Source of the DNA: Macrostomum hystrix
Lineage: Eukaryota > Platyhelminthes > Macrostomidae
Direction: 5' to 3'
NCBI GenBank assembly: GCA_950097015.1
Contig: CATNEN010000039.1
Location: 7,704,501 to 7,768,500, forward strand
DNA length: 64,000 bases
Below the pieces are notes generated by a model, which saw nothing but the letters and a program-made list of their open reading frames with translations, did no database searches and was not told the DNA's origin. A program made the position numbers and the translations under genes. Positions within the stretch are counted from its first letter, which is position 1. Every line of letters begins with the position of its first letter. This document shows positions 10,448 through 21,413 of the stretch, in pieces.

Positions 10448-12027
10448 CTACCTGTCCGAGTCCGCCATTGCTGCTTCCGAAGCTGAAGATCCAATACCTT
10501 CCGCTTCGTCCGCACTGCTGCTGCTGCTGCTGCAGTTGGCATCAGTTGCAGTTGAATGCTTCTGCTGATTGTCAGCACTGCTAGCAGGGACAGACTGGTC
10601 CACAATGGTGTAGAAGAGCCTCAGCGGCCCCTTCCTCCGCCAGGAATAAACATAGGCAATGTCCATCACGGAATAATCGGAGTTCAGGCAGTCCTCGGTG
10701 TAGAAAATGGACACAGTCAGGTGGGGCGGCAGGCTAAGCTTCAGGCGCAGAAAGCTACACAGGTGGCCGACAGTTAGGCAGGCAGGTGTGAGCAGGTAGC
10801 AGGGCCGTTTGAGATCTACGCAGTCCGAGCGAAGGCCGCAATCGTTGGCTAGGCGCGAAGTGTCCACCAGTTCTAGCGATACGGACAGTGTCTCGCCATC
10901 GTCAACAACATCGCCTGGATGATTGAGCTCGCCGCGGCTCTCCGGGCCCAGGGCGGTGTCACGACTCGGGTGGGCTTGGTAAAACTCGCGCCTGAAAGAA
11001 TTCAGCGTTAAATTCTGGATACACACTCCAGCGATCAACTCGTAGAAATAGCTCAGAGCCTGATAATCCAGGATATGTTGGGAATAGCTCAGAGCCTGAT
11101 AATCCAGGATCTGTTGGGAATAGCTCAGAGCCTGATAATCCAGGATCTGTTGGGAATAGCTCAGAGCCTGATAATCCAGGATCTGTTGGGAATAGCTCAA
11201 AGCCTGATAATCCAGGATCAGTTGGGAATAGCTCAAAGCCTGATAATCCAGGATCTGTTGGGAATAGCTCAAAGCCTGATAATCCAGGATCTGTTGGGAA
11301 TAGCTCAGAGCCTGATAATCCAGGATCTGTTGGGAATAGCTCAAAGCCTGATAATCCAGGATCTGTTGGGAATAGCTCAGAGCCTGATAATCCAGGATCT
11401 GTTGGGAATAGCTCAGAGCCTGATAATCCAGGATATGTTGGGAATAGCTCAGAGCCTGATAATCCAGGATCTGTTGGGAATAGCTCAGAGCCTGATAATC
11501 CAGGATCAGTTGGGAATAGCTCAGAGCCTGATAATCCAGGATCTGTTGGGAATAGCTCAAAGCCTGGATCCAAAGCCTGGAGCTAAATCCAGGACCTGTT
11601 GGGAATAGCTCAAAGCCTGATAATCCAGGATCTGTTGGGAATAGCTCAGAGCCTGATAATCCAGGATCTGTTGGGAATAGCTCAGAGCCTGATAATCCAG
11701 GATCAGTTGGGAATAGCTCAAAGCCTGATAGTCAAGACTCACATACCTCCTAGACATCTCGGATTTGAACAGCCCAGGCACAATTTTGTACACCAGCGAC
11801 TGGAGACTGCGGTCAGCTTTGATAGCCTTCCTAGGATCAGTTTTGTGTAGCAGAATGTCACACACGGGGCAGTACTTGCTCAGTGATAAGTGACGCAACA
11901 GACAAGAGCGGCAGAAGGAGTGCAGGCACTCAACAATGGTTGTGGCATCTATGAAGTAGCCAGCGCACAGTGGGCAAGTGATGTGCGGGTTCAGCTGACT
12001 TAGCTGCATTTTAACTATGCGATGCAT
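10448..12027 (-). CDS. PCGF: Polycomb group RING finger protein (PCGF2/BMI1 type), two exons
   Basis: A PRC1 core subunit that partners RING1 in monoubiquitinating histone H2A and silencing genes in the nucleus. Exon 1 is 12027-11747 and exon 2 is 10991-10448, joined across a GT-AG phase-2 intron to give 274 residues. The RING finger is complete C3HC4: C18, C21, C34, H36, C39, C42, C53, C56. The junction reads [14 protein letters not shown], matching the BMI1/MEL18 linker (EMKRRRDFYAAHPS type). This favours PCGF2/4 over other PCGF classes. Exon 2 encodes the RAWUL domain ([14 protein letters not shown] and [17 protein letters not shown]) and a Ser-rich tail. A possible donor overlaps the stop (CAGGTAGAGT), so another C-terminal exon cannot be excluded. 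The 755-bp intron is nearly all minisatellite. Confidence 0.9.
11047..11740. repeat. 36-bp minisatellite filling the PCGF intron
   Basis: The unit contains GAATAGCTCAGAGCCTGATA followed by ATCCAGGATCTGTTGG. There are about 14 tight copies to 11563, a disrupted unit around 11564-11596, then about four more. Variants are mostly AGAG/AAAG, and CTGT/CAGT/ATGT. The unit is a multiple of three without stops, so it is open in frame on both strands; the minus strand would encode a 12-residue [12 protein letters not shown] repeat. Confidence 0.95.
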
Positions 12028-12376
12028 GACTGGCTGACTGAGTTGCTGAAACTGGATTTAAAGCAAAGCTGGATAACAAATATGTGCAGTATGTACCTAT
12101 GTACTTAATTCTAAATGTGTGAATAGTATTGATCATTGCATCTCTTCAACAGTAGTACTATTGAGTCATTTATGCCCATTTTTATACTAAGGGGGAAACA
12201 TGAATTTTTTGGCAGTGCCTGAATGCTAACAGCATTGGGTGTGACTGATTGGTTTACAGATCAGACAATGGTATAGTAAAGTATAGTGAAACAAAAAGGG
12301 GAAAGATCTAAAAAGTGATGATCTGCTAAACTTCCTAAAATAAATAAATGCTTCATAGACCCTCAGTTCATTATAT

Positions 12377-13563
12377 TAGGCCTAGGACTATTAATATACT
12401 AAAATACAAATAGATACGAACTAAGACTAACTTCCAAAGTTCTATTTTGGAATGTAAATTATAGCTTATTGCTAGCTTAGTAGCTAGCAGAACTGCTACT
12501 GAATTGGTTGAACATCTTTTTAACTGTCCTATTGTTGTGTCCAGACTGACCCCAGCTAGGCCTAGTCTATGGGCTTAGGCCTGTTTGGCCATCAACTTTG
12601 TCAACCAGTTTCTCCAGAGCACTAGTAATAGCTCCTTCAAGCCACATAGCATGGGTTACTACATGCACACAATCAACCTTTGGGAAAAACCCACATAATG
12701 AGTATGTGACATCAGGGTTCCCACATAGGGCCTATTCAGTAGGCCTACCACATGAGTAGAGAAAAACCCAATATATGGGAACTTGGTAAGCAAATTAAAG
12801 TTTGTATACATGTATAACTAAAATTATTCATAACTTATTGTTTAAAAAGTCTGCCATATCCATATACTTACAAGTAGGCCTAGTCCTGGCTGTATTCATT
12901 GCTAAGATAGAACTCATAGGCCTAACAAAAAAGTTATGTTAGCGTTAGGCCTATATTGAAATAACATTTTATTAACTATTTATATAACTAATTTACATAA
13001 CATCTATAATTATATTTACATTTTACACTTAGGCCTATAATGCCATTGTATATCAAAGCATCATAATGCCAAGCCTTACTATACTGAGGCTTGAGGGAAA
13101 AGCCCTTGTGCACACATTTGTGATATTTTCCCAATACATGCAGGAGCAGGATGGGCAGGCCTCGTGAAACTAGGAGCTGGGTCCGACGTCCGAGGGCTTG
13201 CAGGTCGGTTAAAAGTTTAGTAACAATTTCCTTAATTGGGTCTAGGTCGCAGCTGCATGATTCGGTCAATCGGTTGGGTGATTTGAAAATTTTAATAGGC
13301 CTAGACTATACGTAGTGGCCGGCCAGCAAAGTATTCAAGTCTAGGCTGCGCTTTATTTATTAGGCCTACATATAAGTATAATCGGGTTTAACCTAGTCAA
13401 TTAATAATTAATTATAAGTAATGATCTTCAGTTTTTTATTTTAAATCGATCTTTAACCTAACCATTTTCTCCGTTACATAAGTTCTGATAAATAGCTGTT
13501 AAACACACGATACCATAGCAGGTCAATCGAATCGGTTAACTGGACAAATAACAACTAGGCCTA
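12377..13563. repeat. Cluster of the palindrome TAGGCCTA
   Basis: Exact TAGGCCTA occurs at 12377, 12557, 12740, 12875, 12917, 12946, 13030, 13296, 13361 and 13556, with near-copies in between. The spacing is irregular, so this is not a tandem array. It lies immediately 5' of the minus-strand PCGF gene. Elsewhere in the window I saw it only singly (about 3000 and 59691). Confidence 0.85.
12988..13311 (-). other. Unassigned open frame with protein-like composition
   Basis: The minus-strand frame is open from a TAG near 13311 to 12988 and contains DPIKEIVTKLLTDLQALGRR and LPILLLHVLGKYHKC. It reads like an amphipathic helix and lacks an in-frame ATG near its start. It could be an isolated exon, a pseudogene fragment or chance. 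I recognise no family. Confidence 0.25.
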
Positions 13564-13786
13564 CCTTATTAATATATAGTATAATTTTCAAAACGTGAAT
13601 TCCCGCCAAACTCATTTCTCCCGTTTTTATCATTTGTTTGTCTGCATTGTGTCACCCAACGAAGTGCTTCAATTTTTGCTAGAAATAGCTTTAGAAATTT
13701 CGCCCTGTTCCTTGGTGTCTAAAAGGAGCAAAAGTTGAAAGGCAGAGAAGTGTCAAAGTGTTTAATTGTTCTTATTCAGAGAGAAA

Positions 13787-14082
13787 GGTTGTAGCCTAGT
13801 GGTTAGGGCGTCGGACTCACGACTTGAAGGTCGGGGGTTCGATTCCCGACTCCATTAGGACAATTTGCGTGCTTTAGCAAGACACTTAACTCTGCATTGC
13901 TTCAGTTCACCCAGCTGTTAAATGGGTACCAGCATCAGTTGGGATAATTTAAGGTGGGTGTGGCGTCCCCCCAGTCCGTGGACTGAACAGCTGTACGCAG
14001 CCTTCAAATGCGCCGCGCAATAGCGGCGGCTGTGCTGTCGGCTGCACATCTGACCCAAATGGGGCAGGTGTAATAAAAAAAA
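13787..14082 (+). mobile_element. tRNA-derived SINE (family 1) with target-site duplication
   Basis: A 296-bp element flanked by perfect 11-bp direct repeats TCAGAGAGAAA (13776-13786 and 14083-14093). The head has a tRNA-like A box (TAGTGGTTAGG) and B box (GGTTCGATTCC). The body carries a TTTAGCAAGACACTTAACTC stretch and a CAGTTCACCCAGCTGTTAAA block that resembles a central block I recall from SINEs of several marine animals. It ends in an A-rich tail after GGGGCAGGTG. This is the best-defined copy of the family in the window. Confidence 0.93.
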
Positions 14083-14093
14083 TCAGAGAGAAA

Positions 14094-15950
14094 AAGGTTT
14101 GTGATTCCATATAAGCCAGTGAATGTTCGAAATAATAAAGAAGGATCGAGATATTTATCAAAAGCAGGATAGTTTAACAACTGAAGGAGTAGAGTGTGAC
14201 GATTAAAATGACGAAGACCGAAGTCAGTGGCGGCGGCAATTAGAGTTCAATTCAGTCTAGAGTCAAGTCAATTATGTGGTGTAGCGGTAGCACTTTATTA
14301 TCTGGGTGCACTGGGATGCACGACAAGCAGAGAGGAAAGTAAGGTGCAGGAACTCAACAATAGTAATAGCAATGACGACACGGCGAGGCAAAGATAGCAA
14401 ATAGTGCTCGAAGCTAGGACAGACAAGGGGGACAAACCGGCAGTGAAGTGGACAAGTGGACGAGACGATGACACCAGAACAAGTCTAGACCAGAGAAGAG
14501 AGACCAAGTGGGGCGCGAGCGGGCCTAAAGCCCTTAGTTAAATAAGCTTAGTAAACTGCAGAACAGGGCGATCGATAACTCTCGAAACTGGCCCCAGCCA
14601 ATGAGCGTGTAAGTATACTGGTCTGGGCAGACGACAATTAGACATTAGCAAAACCAAGCTGTGGCAGTGCGATGTGCTCTAACTCCTACTAACAGTAACA
14701 CTCAAAGAATTACAGCTTAACCATACGAAACTGAGAAATGGATGAAAACCAGATAACATCAGTAAAACGGCCCTAGTTAGTACACACGTAAATTAGCTAT
14801 GTAAATTAACACGTAAATTAAATTGCTAGGGGCGCTTTCAACAAGTGACAACGTCACAAGAGGATAAATCCCGATTGGTGGATTAGCACTGTGTGCATAG
14901 TACATAGCCAGTCTATGAAGTATAACTATAAGTCATTGGACAAAGGAAATTAAGAATTATTTCAAAAGGGTCAATTTAAGGAAAAAGTGAGTTATTAATA
15001 TTAGTAAGAGAGCCCTACAATAAATTTATTTATTCTCCTGACCATCTCCTTGCGTGGAAAAGTAACGTATTTTTATGTGTTATTTGAATCTATGTCATTT
15101 TATAATGTATCATGCGTTCCAGCAATTTACCTCGTAATTATTAAGTTATGCTGTCAGTAGTGCTTTCCCTCCTTCAGCGATACTTATTGTACGTACTCTA
15201 CTACTTTTGTTTACCCGTAAAATAAATATGCGCGCAGTTCAGCTCTTGGATGCATTTCTTGCGTATGCATCCCACCGACGACATTATCGAACTGGGCGGG
15301 ACACGTTGAGCCACAGCACTGCGGCAGTCAGAAGGAACACTAGCATTGCAAGTAAGCTTTGACTAATTCAGAAGTTGAAGCTACTGAATCTTCAGATCTT
15401 TTCAGTTATTGGAGGATCAAGCTTCTTCTTCGTCGGATCTTTTGTTTTCTGTCTGGTTGTTTTACCCGCCGTTCTGTTCTCGTAAATTTTCTAGCAAAAA
15501 TCCTCCATGCGTGGACTATACTTTTTATGCCTATGCAATATGCCTAAATACGCAATTCAATTGTTCTTCATATGGGCCTTCTTTGAGACTTTTAAGTATA
15601 ATAAAATACTGCTTTTGTTTGATTTTCACAAAAAACTCATTTGTGAAGAATCACGACTGCATGGTCCTAGTCGTTTACGGGGAGTACAGTTTTTACAACA
15701 AAGCAAAGCTAAACGATCGATGTAACAAAAATCATTATCTGAAATTTTAGGCTAATTCAGAGTCGAAAGCCATTTTTGAGGTCCCGCCATCACAAATGCC
15801 CTGTTGATCAAATTGCTCAGAAGCTACTTCGCTTTAGGCTTTTTCGCCCACACACGATTCATCCACCCCAAACGGCAAGGAAAGTGCCGCAACATAACTC
15901 ACTTCTTACCCCTATTACCAACGAAAGTCAGTGACTAGTAACCGTTCTTA
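14094..15950. other. Intergenic; possible solo LTR at about 14277-15017
   Basis: Read on the minus strand, 15017 to 14277 starts TGTAGGGC, ends CACCACA, and has AATAAA about 20 bases before its end. That fits an LTR, but I found no matching target-site duplication or partner copy. The remainder (15018-15950) has no convincing frame. From about 15930 it becomes homologous to the 5' flank of the lectin gene at 25572. Confidence 0.3.
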
Positions 15951-16135
15951 AAATAACCTTCAGACAGCTGTCTTGCATGGCTCGGTAATCACATTCCAAC
16001 TGTTGGTTCTTAAGAGTTCTTCATAAGAGAAACTATTTTTAAGTCATCAAATTTTATCTATATATTTTAACTGAATGTTCGCTTTCACTGGAAAATTTTA
16101 AGGGCTAAAATTTACGAGACTGAAGACAACCACAA

Positions 16136-16895
16136 ATGAGATCAATCACGGAGTGTTTGCTGCTGAACCTGCTGTTGCTTAGCAGCTTGCCGCTCCTGAC
16201 AGTGCGGGCTCAGTGCCCCGCACCTTTCCTCCTCGAAGCGGACAGGTGTGTGTACGTGAACACCTCGCAGATTTATAGCTGGTGCTCAGCCAACCGGTTG
16301 TGTGCATCCATGGGAGCCGAGCTCATAAACTCGTACAGCTCGCTGCAGTTGATCAACAGCATGCCGAGCTTTGCCTGCCGTTGCAAACTGTGGTTCGGCG
16401 TGACTGACTTGGCGGACGAGAGAGGCACCAGTAGATCTGGCTGGCATCTCGTCAATGGAAACGGAATTCTGTCTCTCCAAAACTCGCTCTGGTTCTTTCA
16501 AATGCCAAATGACAACGGCAATCAGGACTGCATCAACACCTCGAAGTTCGCAAACATTCAGCTCGTAGACTTAAGCTGCTCTCAAGAACACGCATGGCGC
16601 TAACCCGGCTCGGACAATGACCAGCGCTTACTGGCTGCTGACAGCTTTCAAGCGCACCAGCTACAACCCCAGCACTGAGTACTGCTACTCTGACGTGCAG
16701 CAGGTGGGCGGTGTCATCCAGTGCGTTGCTGCAGCCATGCGCTCTGGTGGCTACTGCAGACACGTGCTGTTCAAGCGCAAGCTGAAACTGTGCCGCCTGC
16801 TGGAGTTCACCGACGCTCAGGTCGAGGAGGAGATTGAGAACAGCGCCGACTGGGTGAAATTTAGGGTTTCTCAGTCGCTGCCAAGTCCTGTCTGA
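16136..16895 (+). pseudogene. C-type-lectin-like/PAN-like secreted protein, frameshifted copy 1
   Basis: The ATG opens a frame with a signal peptide (LLLNLLLLSSLPLL, then TVRAQC) and a lectin-like domain containing WCSANRLC, LWFGVTDLADE and GNQDC. Compared with the intact paralogue at 25572, about 23 bp are missing at about 16590, just after a CSQE codon run. The deletion removes the second-to-last lectin cysteine (VCEY in the paralogue) and shifts the frame to a stop at 16601-16603. The downstream PAN-like segment remains open in another frame (16617-16895) and is almost unchanged, so the break appears recent. Flanks on both sides are homologous to those of the 25572 gene, indicating tandem duplication. 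Confidence 0.85.
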
Positions 16896-17432
16896 GCTGG
16901 GCTGTCGTGTCGCCTGTGCACTGTTTCGGCTCCTAAGAAATCTAAAATGGTTGGCACGCAACTCACGCAATGGAATGAACAAAGTTAAATACTTTTAACA
17001 AAGACTTCGTCAGACGGATCGAAAGTTAAAACTAATAAACTGAATTAAGATTGTGAAAATATAATCGATCGAATAAAAAACTGCATAAGAAGCTTTATCA
17101 GATAGAGGGTATTTCTCAGTAAAATTTTGCGAGTTGTCGAGATTGCTTATATAGCTGTATTTGATGGCTAACTTTTGATTTCATGCAGTTTTTGTTCTAC
17201 GAATCGACATTGACATTTGAGGTAAACCATGCTAGAGGATCTACTGGCAAAAATATCCAAGTTGATAAAAAGCCAACCAAAGTGGATAATTCTAAGTTGA
17301 ACTCTCCAATGGCCATATACTATATAATAAATCATCAAGTAGATAACTTAAAACCAAGTTATTACGAATTACGAAAAAAATAAATGTCAATTCAAAACGA
17401 TTCATATTTTGTGACGTTTGGTTGCTTTTTTA

Positions 17433-17732
17433 CTGTAATTCTCTAGAATTTTGATGGCTTGTATCAATTTGATTGGCATTTTAGTCTATAGTAGAGTGTA
17501 GTTCTATGGCAGTGGCTGCTACCTGCAGTGAATTGGGATTCTCAACGTGATTGACTCGACTTGGCTGACAAAAGCAATATTGGTTTTGTCAGCCTAACTG
17601 AGAATAAAGCCACCCAAAATGAGAATCCTGCCTATGCGCTGACTGCGAAGGGCCTGGCTGCGTGCAGCCTTAGTCTTTGGGCCATAGACAATAAAGGACA
17701 AGCCAAGTGATAAAAAGCCATCCAATTTGAGA
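17433..17732 (+). repeat. Left terminal inverted repeat of element 1
   Basis: 300 bp; its reverse complement is 18961-19260. It contains the internal hairpin-like GGCTGCGTGCAGCC. Confidence 0.93.
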
Positions 17733-17991
17733 ATCCTGCCTACGCTGAATACGAAGGGCCTAGCTGCGTCCAGCCTAGTCCATGAGCCATAGACTATAAA
17801 GATAAGCAAAGTGATAAAAAGGCATCCAATGTGAGTATCGATCGCTTTTTCTCTTCCCCCCAGCTCTCTCCACTCCTCCAAGCGCAACTCCCCCATCACT
17901 GCTTCTCCATCACCCACAGTCTCGTTGCTTTCTTGCCTATTTATCTAACACCTAGAATTAACAGAGTACAGTCTTCACCACTGCAATAAAA

Positions 17992-18828
17992 ATGCCCGCC
18001 TCATCTGTGGACCGCCAGCGACTCATCGCGGCCATTGAAAATGGAAGCTCACTAAGGGAAGCAGCAGCCGTCCTGCAACTGCCTGTCTCAACTGCCTATA
18101 GAATTGCCCATCAGCATCGCCTAAAAGGAAGAACTGAGGCGCTTCCCCGAGGTGGTCAACGACTTCTTAAAGTTGATGATGAAATGCGGCAATTTCTGAA
18201 CCAGAAGCTGCAAGAGAACCCCCTCTTAACGTTAAAAGAGATGGCCAACTACATGGTTGTAGCATGATATCAAGGCCGTGCTATCAGGGGTCGCCCTGTT
18301 AAGCGGACTGTGACGACACAAAGAGGCCCAAACGTGACCGTCTGCATGGCTATCTGCGCAGAGTTTGGCCTGGTGCACTCGACCGTGCAGCGGGGTGGTC
18401 AGACGCTGGTTCGCTTCCAGGAGTTCATCAACTTCTTGGCAGAGCGATGCAATGAGCTCGATGCCGATGGAAGCTGGCTGGTTGTGATGGACGGCCCGCA
18501 CTTCCACAGGGGAGCCAGGGTGCCGGAGCAACTACAAGAGAAGATCTCGATTCGCATCCTGCCGCCATACTCACACTTTCTCAACCCATCGGAACTGGCC
18601 AGCAGTGCGCTGAAGGCACGAATCAAAAGCCGCCTGGCAGACGCTGGACTAGTCACCGAGGAGGCCGTTGCTCCAGATGGCGTTAACAAAGAGGAGTGGC
18701 GATTCATGCTGTTAGAGAGGGAGGCGCGCGAAGCGATTGACGACACAGTCACTGCTGGGAAGGCTGCCGCGTGGGACCTGCATTGCAGACGACTCTTTGG
18801 GCAGTGTATTGAGGGACGGCTATTTTAA
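17992..18828 (+). pseudogene. Transposase remnant of long-TIR element 1
   Basis: The ATG at 17992 starts a frame with an N-terminal helix-turn-helix (DRQRLIAAIENGSSLREAAA, then VSTAYRIA). A TGA at 18265-18267 interrupts it. Beyond that the same frame continues through GRAIRGRPV to a DDE_3-like catalytic region: VVMDGPHFHRG holds the second Asp, and LPPYSHFLNPSE the final Glu. The segment that should carry the first catalytic Asp is absent between the HTH and GRAIRGRP, so an internal deletion has removed it. The C-terminus (LEREAREAI and a CIEGRLF end) has counterparts in the elements at 34960 and 37670. It belongs to the IS630-Tc1-mariner superfamily but is not catalytically competent. Confidence 0.88.
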
Positions 18829-18960
18829 CTCTTTACTTTACTGTATTGTATTTGTATCATCCTGTGTGTTCCTGTTTCCGTTATTCCGTTCAAGCTATTG
18901 GCTAGTCAAATGGCTCAGAAGGTATAAAAATAAAAGAATACGACGCATAGACCAATCAAT

Positions 18961-19260
18961 TCTCATTTTGGATGGCTTTTTATCACTTGGCTTGTCCTTT
19001 ATTGTCTATGGCCCAAAGACTAAGGCTGCACGCAGCCAGGCCCTTCGCAGTCAGCGCATAGGCAGGATTCTCATTTTGGGTGGCTTTATTCTCAGTTAGG
19101 CTGACAAAACCAATATTGCTTTTGTCAGCCAAGTCGAGTCAATCACGTTGAGAATCCCAATTCACTGCAGGTAGCAGCCACTGCCATAGAACTACACTCT
19201 ACTATAGACTAAAATGCCAATCAAATTGATACAAGCCATCAAAATTCTAGAGAATTACAG
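18961..19260 (-). repeat. Right terminal inverted repeat of element 1
   Basis: The reverse complement of 17433-17732, ending at the TA target site. Confidence 0.93.
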
Positions 19261-19748
19261 TAACTTCTTCGGAAGTTTCGAAGCCCAAATTTCCCTATAA
19301 AGAAGATATTTTAGCCGATTGGCTACGCATCCTGTCCAGAGAAGTGGGATTTTCAACCCAGACAACATTCGCTAGTCTCTTCTTGGCACTTCATTGAATC
19401 GGATTTTATCACCGACTAGATCAGGACAAGAATTAATTAATGCACATCGCCATAGCGAAGGCAGAAACGGCATCACTCGCTTGGGCAGAATTTTGAGCAC
19501 TGCAAAAATTGTCTACGGTCTGCCTTAATAAATCATCCCTCACTCTGAAATCGTAGCTCGGTGAAAATGTTGACGGCACAGCAAATACATTTAAATATAA
19601 ACACAGCAACCAATTAGCTACAAATCTTTCAAGAATTCAATTGTCTCAAATCAATTCAGCTCAAGACAAAAAGTCTAGTATTGCGCTGCTTTCACCGCTG
19701 ATTTGGCTAGCTGAAAAAACTGCATCGCAGAGTTTTCCTAATTTTAGA

Positions 19749-19889
19749 AGCAGAATTTTCGCAAAAAATCTATTTCAGCTCAAAGGGAACCCTACAAAGG
19801 CCCTTCCCCGCAACAAATGAATTTTCGCAAAAAAACTATTTGAGCTCAAAGGGGACCCTACAAAGGCCCTTCCCAGCAACAAATGAATT
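19749..19889. repeat. ~66-bp tandem duplication upstream of lectin gene 2
   Basis: Two copies of a segment beginning GAATTTTCGCAAAAAA and ending CCAGCAACAAAT. The inverted paralogue's flank (about 33520-33590) has only one copy, so this duplication postdates the split of the two lectin loci or was lost from the other. Confidence 0.8.
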
Positions 19890-20144
19890 TTCAAGAGGAA
19901 AGCAATAATAGCTTATATATATATCACTAAAAGTAGACAAAACTCAGGGGAGCGACGAAATTTATGACAATCGATAAAAAACAATATGCGAAAGGAACAG
20001 AAACACAATGAAGCGCAATCTTTTTTTTCAGACTATAAACAGCATGAGACCACGCCGAGCAACACTCTTCAAGATATTAAAGCTGGTGGATAGTCTAACC
20101 AGAAGGCATTGTTCTAAAGACAAGTCAGAACATTTTTGGACACC

Positions 20145-20915
20145 ATGAGCCGATCGACATTGATGCTGTGCCTTCTGACCGTCTTGCCGCTGGTGGCAGT
20201 GCGGGCTCAGTGTCCCGACCCGTTCAGAATTGAGGCCAACAGGTGCATATTCGTAAACATGTCGCAGAGGCTGACCTGGTGCTCGGCCAACAGGTATTGT
20301 GTGTCGATCGGAGGCGAGCTCCTGAACTCGTACAGCTCACTGAAGCTGCTAAAGACTATGCCGAGTGTCCAGCAGTGCGGCTGCCAGATTTGGATCGGAG
20401 TGAGCGACCTGGCTGATGAGAGATTTGCTGACCGAGCTGGATGGCAGCAGGTGAATTATAACGGCATTCTAGCCCTGGACAACACCATATGGTACTCCAA
20501 TATGCCGAACAACAATGGAAACCAGGACTGCCTGCATAATTCCAACCTCATCATCAGTGATCTAATTGATAATTTCTGCTCTTTCAAAAAAACATTTATT
20601 TGCGAATGGCGGAATTCAACTTCGCAAAGCCGGTCTCAAAATAGCTTGCTCTGGCAGAGGACTGTCTTCAAGTGCACCAGCTACAACCCCAGCACTGAGT
20701 ACTGCTACTCTGACGTGCAGCAGGTGGGCGGTGTCATCCAGTGCGTTGCTGCAGCCATGCGCTCTGGTGGCTACTGCAGACACGTGCTGTTCAACCGCAA
20801 GCTGAAACTGTGCCGCCTGCTGGAGTTCACCGACGCTCAGGTCGAGGAGGAGATCGAGAACAGCGCCGACTGGGTGAAATTTATGGTTTCTCAGTCGCTG
20901 CCAAGTCCTGTCTGA
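20145..20915 (+). CDS. Secreted C-type-lectin-like plus PAN-like protein, copy 2
   Basis: An intronless frame of 256 residues. I start at ATG 20145 because it has a good context (CACCATGAG); an upstream in-frame TTG at 20136 is not needed. Residues 1-23 are a signal peptide. The lectin-like domain (about 24-165) has WCSANRYC, IWIGVSDLADE, NMPNNNGNQDC and a terminal CE. The usual EPN/QPD sugar-specificity motif is replaced by MPN, so classical calcium-dependent sugar binding is doubtful. Residues 175-256 form a Cys-rich PAN/apple-like tail (TEYCYSDV, VIQCVAAAM, YCRHVLF, LKLCRLLEF). A TATAAA lies at 20034-20039. It is nearly identical to the inverted copy at 32488-33258. The likely role is extracellular recognition or adhesion; the ligand is unknown. 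Confidence 0.88.
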   Translation: MSRSTLMLCLLTVLPLVAVRAQCPDPFRIEANRCIFVNMSQRLTWCSANRYCVSIGGELLNSYSSLKLLKTMPSVQQCGCQIWIGVSDLADERFADRAGWQQVNYNGILALDNTIWYSNMPNNNGNQDCLHNSNLIISDLIDNFCSFKKTFICEWRNSTSQSRSQNSLLWQRTVFKCTSYNPSTEYCYSDVQQVGGVIQCVAAAMRSGGYCRHVLFNRKLKLCRLLEFTDAQVEEEIENSADWVKFMVSQSLPSPV

Positions 20916-21164
20916 GCTGTCTGATCTATAGCTTTTCCTGCAGCACATAATTTATTGCGCACTGCATTAACTAATTGAAGTTGTTGAGTAGACTGTGATG
21001 CGACTGAAGCATGTTAAAAATACAAGAAGCAAAAAGCTTGGGAGTTATAGTTGAAAAGCAGTAAAGGATGAATTTTAATTTGAAAGACGTCTGCCTTCTA
21101 TTTGACTTTGTCTACAGTTTGGTTCTTTTGGACTGCGTCTTTGACGCAAGCAGTACACATCACA

Positions 21165-21355
21165 GAATAATACATTATTCCTTGTACAAGCGAGCGCGAC
21201 TGACACGGCCTTTCGACTTGTTGCGACAGCGGCGCCTACGTCTGGACGTCTGGCTGGACACGAGATCAGTGCTGAAGCCCACTGCTCCGTGCTGCTGCGG
21301 GAAGTGCCGCAGCGAGCGCGCAGGCGCGGACAGGACGGTCAACATGCTACAATGA
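21165..21355 (+). pseudogene. C-terminal fragment of family-A LINE
   Basis: The frame contains SLYKRARLTRPFDLLRQRRL, homologous to the C-terminal SLYQRARLTRP of the RT fragment at 5256-6112. Only the tail of the ORF and perhaps the 3' UTR remain. Confidence 0.7.
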
Positions 21356-21413
21356 TCTACTTTTTTCTGACATGTCGCGGCACCGAGACGAGGCATTTTC
21401 CGAGTGCCGGCTA

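Larger units (their letters stand above)
17433..19260 (+). mobile_element. Long-TIR IS630/Tc1-mariner-like transposon, element 1
   Basis: An 1828-bp element bounded by TA dinucleotides (17431-17432 and 19261-19262), as expected for TA target-site duplication. It has terminal inverted repeats of about 300 bp, 17433-17732 and 18961-19260, that looked almost identical in every stretch I compared. The outer end is CTGTAATTCTCTAGAATTTT. Just inside the left arm is a diverged second copy of the inner ~110 bp (about 17733-17840). The interior encodes a defective transposase. The near-identity of the arms suggests recent mobility, presumably using an enzyme supplied elsewhere. Confidence 0.93.

Noticed and set aside
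10959-11608. Overlapping frames on both strands in the PCGF intron
   Set aside because: The 36-bp unit is open on both strands; only the spliced PCGF reading is supported by homology.
13790-13860. tRNA gene
   Set aside because: It is the head of a 296-bp SINE with its own target-site duplication.
14277-15017. Solo LTR
   Set aside because: TG/CA ends and AATAAA fit, but there is no matching target duplication or second copy, so it was left as a possibility only.
20136-20144. Upstream TTG start for lectin copy 2 (and the matching position in copy 4)
   Set aside because: A well-placed ATG follows three codons later and begins the signal peptide.
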